NCBI GenBank assembly: GCA_003490145.1
Contig: QULQ01000005.1
Span: forward strand, 28,415-92,414
DNA from: Lachnospiraceae bacterium OM04-12BH
GTDB taxonomy: Bacteria > Bacillota > Clostridia > Lachnospirales > Lachnospiraceae
Length of the DNA stretch: 64,000 nt
Reading direction: 5' to 3'
The translations under genes were made by a program, and so were the position numbers. Positions 63,988 to 64,000 of the stretch are shown one piece after another. Position 1 is the stretch's first letter, and each line of letters starts with the position of its first letter. The notes under the pieces were generated by a model. It had not been told where the DNA came from and did not search any database. It was given only the letters and a program-made list of their open reading frames with translations.

Positions 63988-64000
63988 ATGTATGTTACAT
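63988..64000 (+). CDS. Holin-like toxin, unit 3, cut by the window end
   Basis: The ATG at 63988 and the following M-Y-V-T codons repeat units 1 and 2, with the same promoter (63872-63900) and leader. The rest is outside the window. Confidence 0.6.

Larger units (their letters stand above)
63117..64000 (+). repeat. Tandem array of about 395-bp toxin units
   Basis: Near-identical units begin (GGGAAACCAGAG) at 63117, 63516 and 63909, i.e. periods of 399 and 393 bases. The third is cut by the window end. The two complete units each contain a promoter, a structured leader, a 31-codon ORF, a hairpin and a minus-strand promoter; the third shows only promoter, leader and start codon. The main difference between units 1 and 2 is the short stretch after the hairpin. 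Confidence 0.9.

Noticed and set aside
63117..64000. CRISPR array
   Set aside because: Repeats are about 395 bases and contain genes and promoters, with no short spacers.

Overview
The window looks like a chromosome segment of a spore-forming, gut-type Clostridium relative, most likely Lachnospiraceae (Blautia/Dorea/Roseburia-like). This rests on spoIIID, a clostridial F-type ATP synthase operon with a Na+-type c subunit signature, a fused FeoA-FeoB, a GH13/CBM26 starch operon and holin-like toxin repeats. Genus assignment is inference; there is no rRNA gene in the window.

Layout. 1-5.9 kb: ATP synthase operon (3' end of atpB, then atpE-F-H-A-G-D-C) closed by a strong terminator. 6-10.1 kb: a small unknown protein, a class I methyltransferase interrupted by an in-frame TAG, and a large membrane-anchored protein with a degenerate C39-like end. 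10.1-15.8 kb: a QueT-type transporter behind a pseudoknot leader, a helicase-nuclease fusion, spoIIID and guaA.

15.8-24.55 kb: an integrative mobilizable element inserted at the 3' end of guaA and bounded by a 12-bp direct repeat. It carries an XRE repressor, xis, int, a MobC-like protein, a RepA-like ATPase, a MobV relaxase, TnpV and a resistance cargo. The cargo is an ABC-F ATPase behind a short-leader-peptide attenuator, followed by a lincosamide nucleotidyltransferase-like gene.

25-41.5 kb: a second helicase-nuclease fusion, a lipoprotein, a cytoplasmic [FeFe]-hydrogenase/chemotaxis-transducer fusion coupled to an NSS transporter, a MerR-controlled alcohol and aldehyde dehydrogenase pair, remnants of Rpn-like and Mrr-like nucleases, a 2-hydroxyacyl-CoA dehydratase-like protein, FeoAB and a C69 dipeptidase.

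41.8-48.8 kb: a six-gene starch/maltodextrin operon (surface CBM26 protein, binding lipoprotein, two permeases, cytoplasmic GH13 enzyme, LacI regulator). 48.8-51 kb: an insertion-sequence graveyard beginning with an orphan structured RNA that resembles HEARO/omega RNA, the guide RNA of IscB, with no IscB gene beside it. 51-57.6 kb: an A+T-rich sugar ABC cluster with an unusual two-sensor LacI-type regulator and a FAD oxidoreductase. 57.6-59.5 kb: decayed DNA including an ABC exporter pseudogene. 59.5-63 kb: a DMT transporter, orphan cbiL, a lipoprotein and a nitroreductase. 63-64 kb: at least three tandem units of about 395 bp, each encoding a 31-residue holin-like toxin with a Shine-Dalgarno that can be sequestered; the two complete units also carry a convergent antisense promoter. 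They are a candidate type I toxin-antitoxin array cut by the window edge.
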